Source: an uncultured Flavobacteriaceae bacterium
GTDB lineage: Bacteria > Bacteroidota > Bacteroidia > Flavobacteriales > Flavobacteriaceae
Assembly (NCBI GenBank): GCA_943789455.1
Contig: CALSUE010000003.1
Span: forward strand, 62,001-126,000
Reading direction: 5' to 3'
DNA length: 64,000 nt
Part shown: positions 63,550 through 64,000 of the stretch, piece by piece
How positions within the stretch are numbered: position 1 is the first letter of the stretch
How the letters are laid out: the number at the start of each line of letters is the position of its first letter
The notes under the pieces: model-generated
Databases searched by the model: none
What the model was told of the DNA's origin: nothing
The model's input: only the letters and a program-made list of their open reading frames with translations
Made by a program: the position numbers and the translations under genes

Positions 63550-64000
63550 TTATTGAGCTTGTAGATTTTCGAGAATGTCTTTTGTCATTTTTGAAAGGGT
63601 ATAGTTAGGCGACCAACCCCAGTCTTCTCTTGCTTTAGTATCGTCTATTGAATCTGGCCAACTATCTGCAATAGCTTGTCTATAATCAGGTTTATAGCTA
63701 ATTGTAAAATTTGGGAGATGCTGATGTATCGCTGAAGCTAATTCTTTTGGTGTAAAATTCATAGCTGATAGATTATAAGAGGTTCTAATGTTTATTTGAT
63801 TAGCGTTTACTTGCATAATCTGAACAGTTGCATGAACAGCATCTTCCATATACATCATGGGCAAACAAGTATCTTCACTTAAAAAACACTCAAAACTTCC
63901 CTGTTCTAAAGCTTTAAAAAAAATATCAACAGCATAATCTGTTGTTCCACCTCCAGGTTTTGTTTTCCAACTAATAATTCCAGGATACCTTAGACTTCTT
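63550..64000 (-). CDS. NAD-dependent epimerase/dehydratase, L-threonine 3-dehydrogenase-like (5' part cut by window edge)
   Basis: The frame ending at 63550 stays open to the right edge, giving 150 C-terminal codons. SLRYPGIISWKTKPGGGTTDYAVDIF, then CFLSEDTCLPMMYMEDAVHATVQIM and the final WGWSPNYTLSKMTKDILENL match the short-chain epimerase-like L-threonine dehydrogenases (UDP-glucose-4-epimerase fold). The cofactor-binding Rossmann motif and catalytic Tyr-Lys lie outside the window. The likely reaction is oxidation of threonine to 2-amino-3-oxobutanoate; this rests on the substrate-binding segment alone. Confidence 0.82.
   Translation of the reverse strand, partial: RSLRYPGIISWKTKPGGGTTDYAVDIFFKALEQGSFECFLSEDTCLPMMYMEDAVHATVQIMQVNANQINIRTSYNLSAMNFTPKELASAIHQHLPNFTISYKPDYRQAIADSWPDSIDDTKAREDWGWSPNYTLSKMTKDILENLQAQ

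Overview
This AT-rich window looks like core chromosome of a member of the Flavobacteriaceae (Bacteroidota). Four things point there. The respiratory locus is an alternative complex III of the Bacteroidota type. Promoters fit the Bacteroidota consensus (TTG, 19-23 bp, TAnnTTTG) rather than the sigma-70 one. Shine-Dalgarno sequences are largely absent. Several gene families are typical of the phylum (DUF5777 barrel, DUF3098, GT117/DUF2723, paired ExbD, RluA with a long N-terminal domain). I see no prophage, transposase, CRISPR array, restriction system or rRNA. One tRNA gene, tRNA-Gln(TTG), is present.

Layout. 1-3138 (minus): a metallo-beta-lactamase/rhodanese sulfur protein, cut by the left edge, with a SulP sulfate permease. 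3178-4200: ruvB. 4301-15598 (minus): one operon, actABCDEF-coxB-coxA, encoding alternative complex III (a quinol:cytochrome c oxidoreductase) and the aa3 oxidase core subunits, a complete route from menaquinol to oxygen. 15807-16175: a SPOR protein. 16230-20856 (minus): rimP-nusA-infB. 21034-21985: a universal stress protein and tRNA-Gln back to back. 22154-27494: an integral-membrane GT117 glycosyltransferase, a polysaccharide deacetylase, a thioredoxin-fold protein without its cysteines, and a membrane metallophosphoesterase. 27721-32274: polA and an RluA-type pseudouridine synthase. 32430-36545: the translation block rplM-rpsI, rpsB-tsf, pyrH-frr. 36597-42587: an MMPL/RND exporter, asnS, rpoN and a PAP2-like membrane protein. 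42579-45647 (minus): an outer-membrane barrel and an ExbB-X-ExbD-ExbD energy-transducing operon. 45865-49535: asparaginase, a zinc metallopeptidase, lepA. 49709-53007: a SOUL protein, a 67-bp tandem repeat array, a PD40 propeller lipoprotein and an M28 peptidase. 53081-55212: a c-type cytochrome lipoprotein, YceI, a frameshifted OB-fold gene and a DUF5777 barrel. 55339-63517: dusB, a lipoprotein, a LolC/E-like permease, rbfA, methylmalonyl-CoA epimerase, ftsX-DUF3098-uppP-truB and three small proteins. 63550-64000: an NAD-dependent epimerase, cut by the right edge.

Most of the window is housekeeping, and I found no convincing undescribed multi-gene system. The parts most worth a second look are small: the tandem array made from copies of the end of the PD40 gene (50303-50677); three apparent single-base insertions within 1.4 kb (about 53972, 54165 and 55299) that break an OB-fold gene and remove the N-terminus of dusB; a perfect 18-bp inverted repeat inside the start of the deacetylase gene; leader hairpins before rimP and rpsB; and three genes whose -7 promoter element sits exactly 4 bp before the ATG, which suggests leaderless mRNAs.
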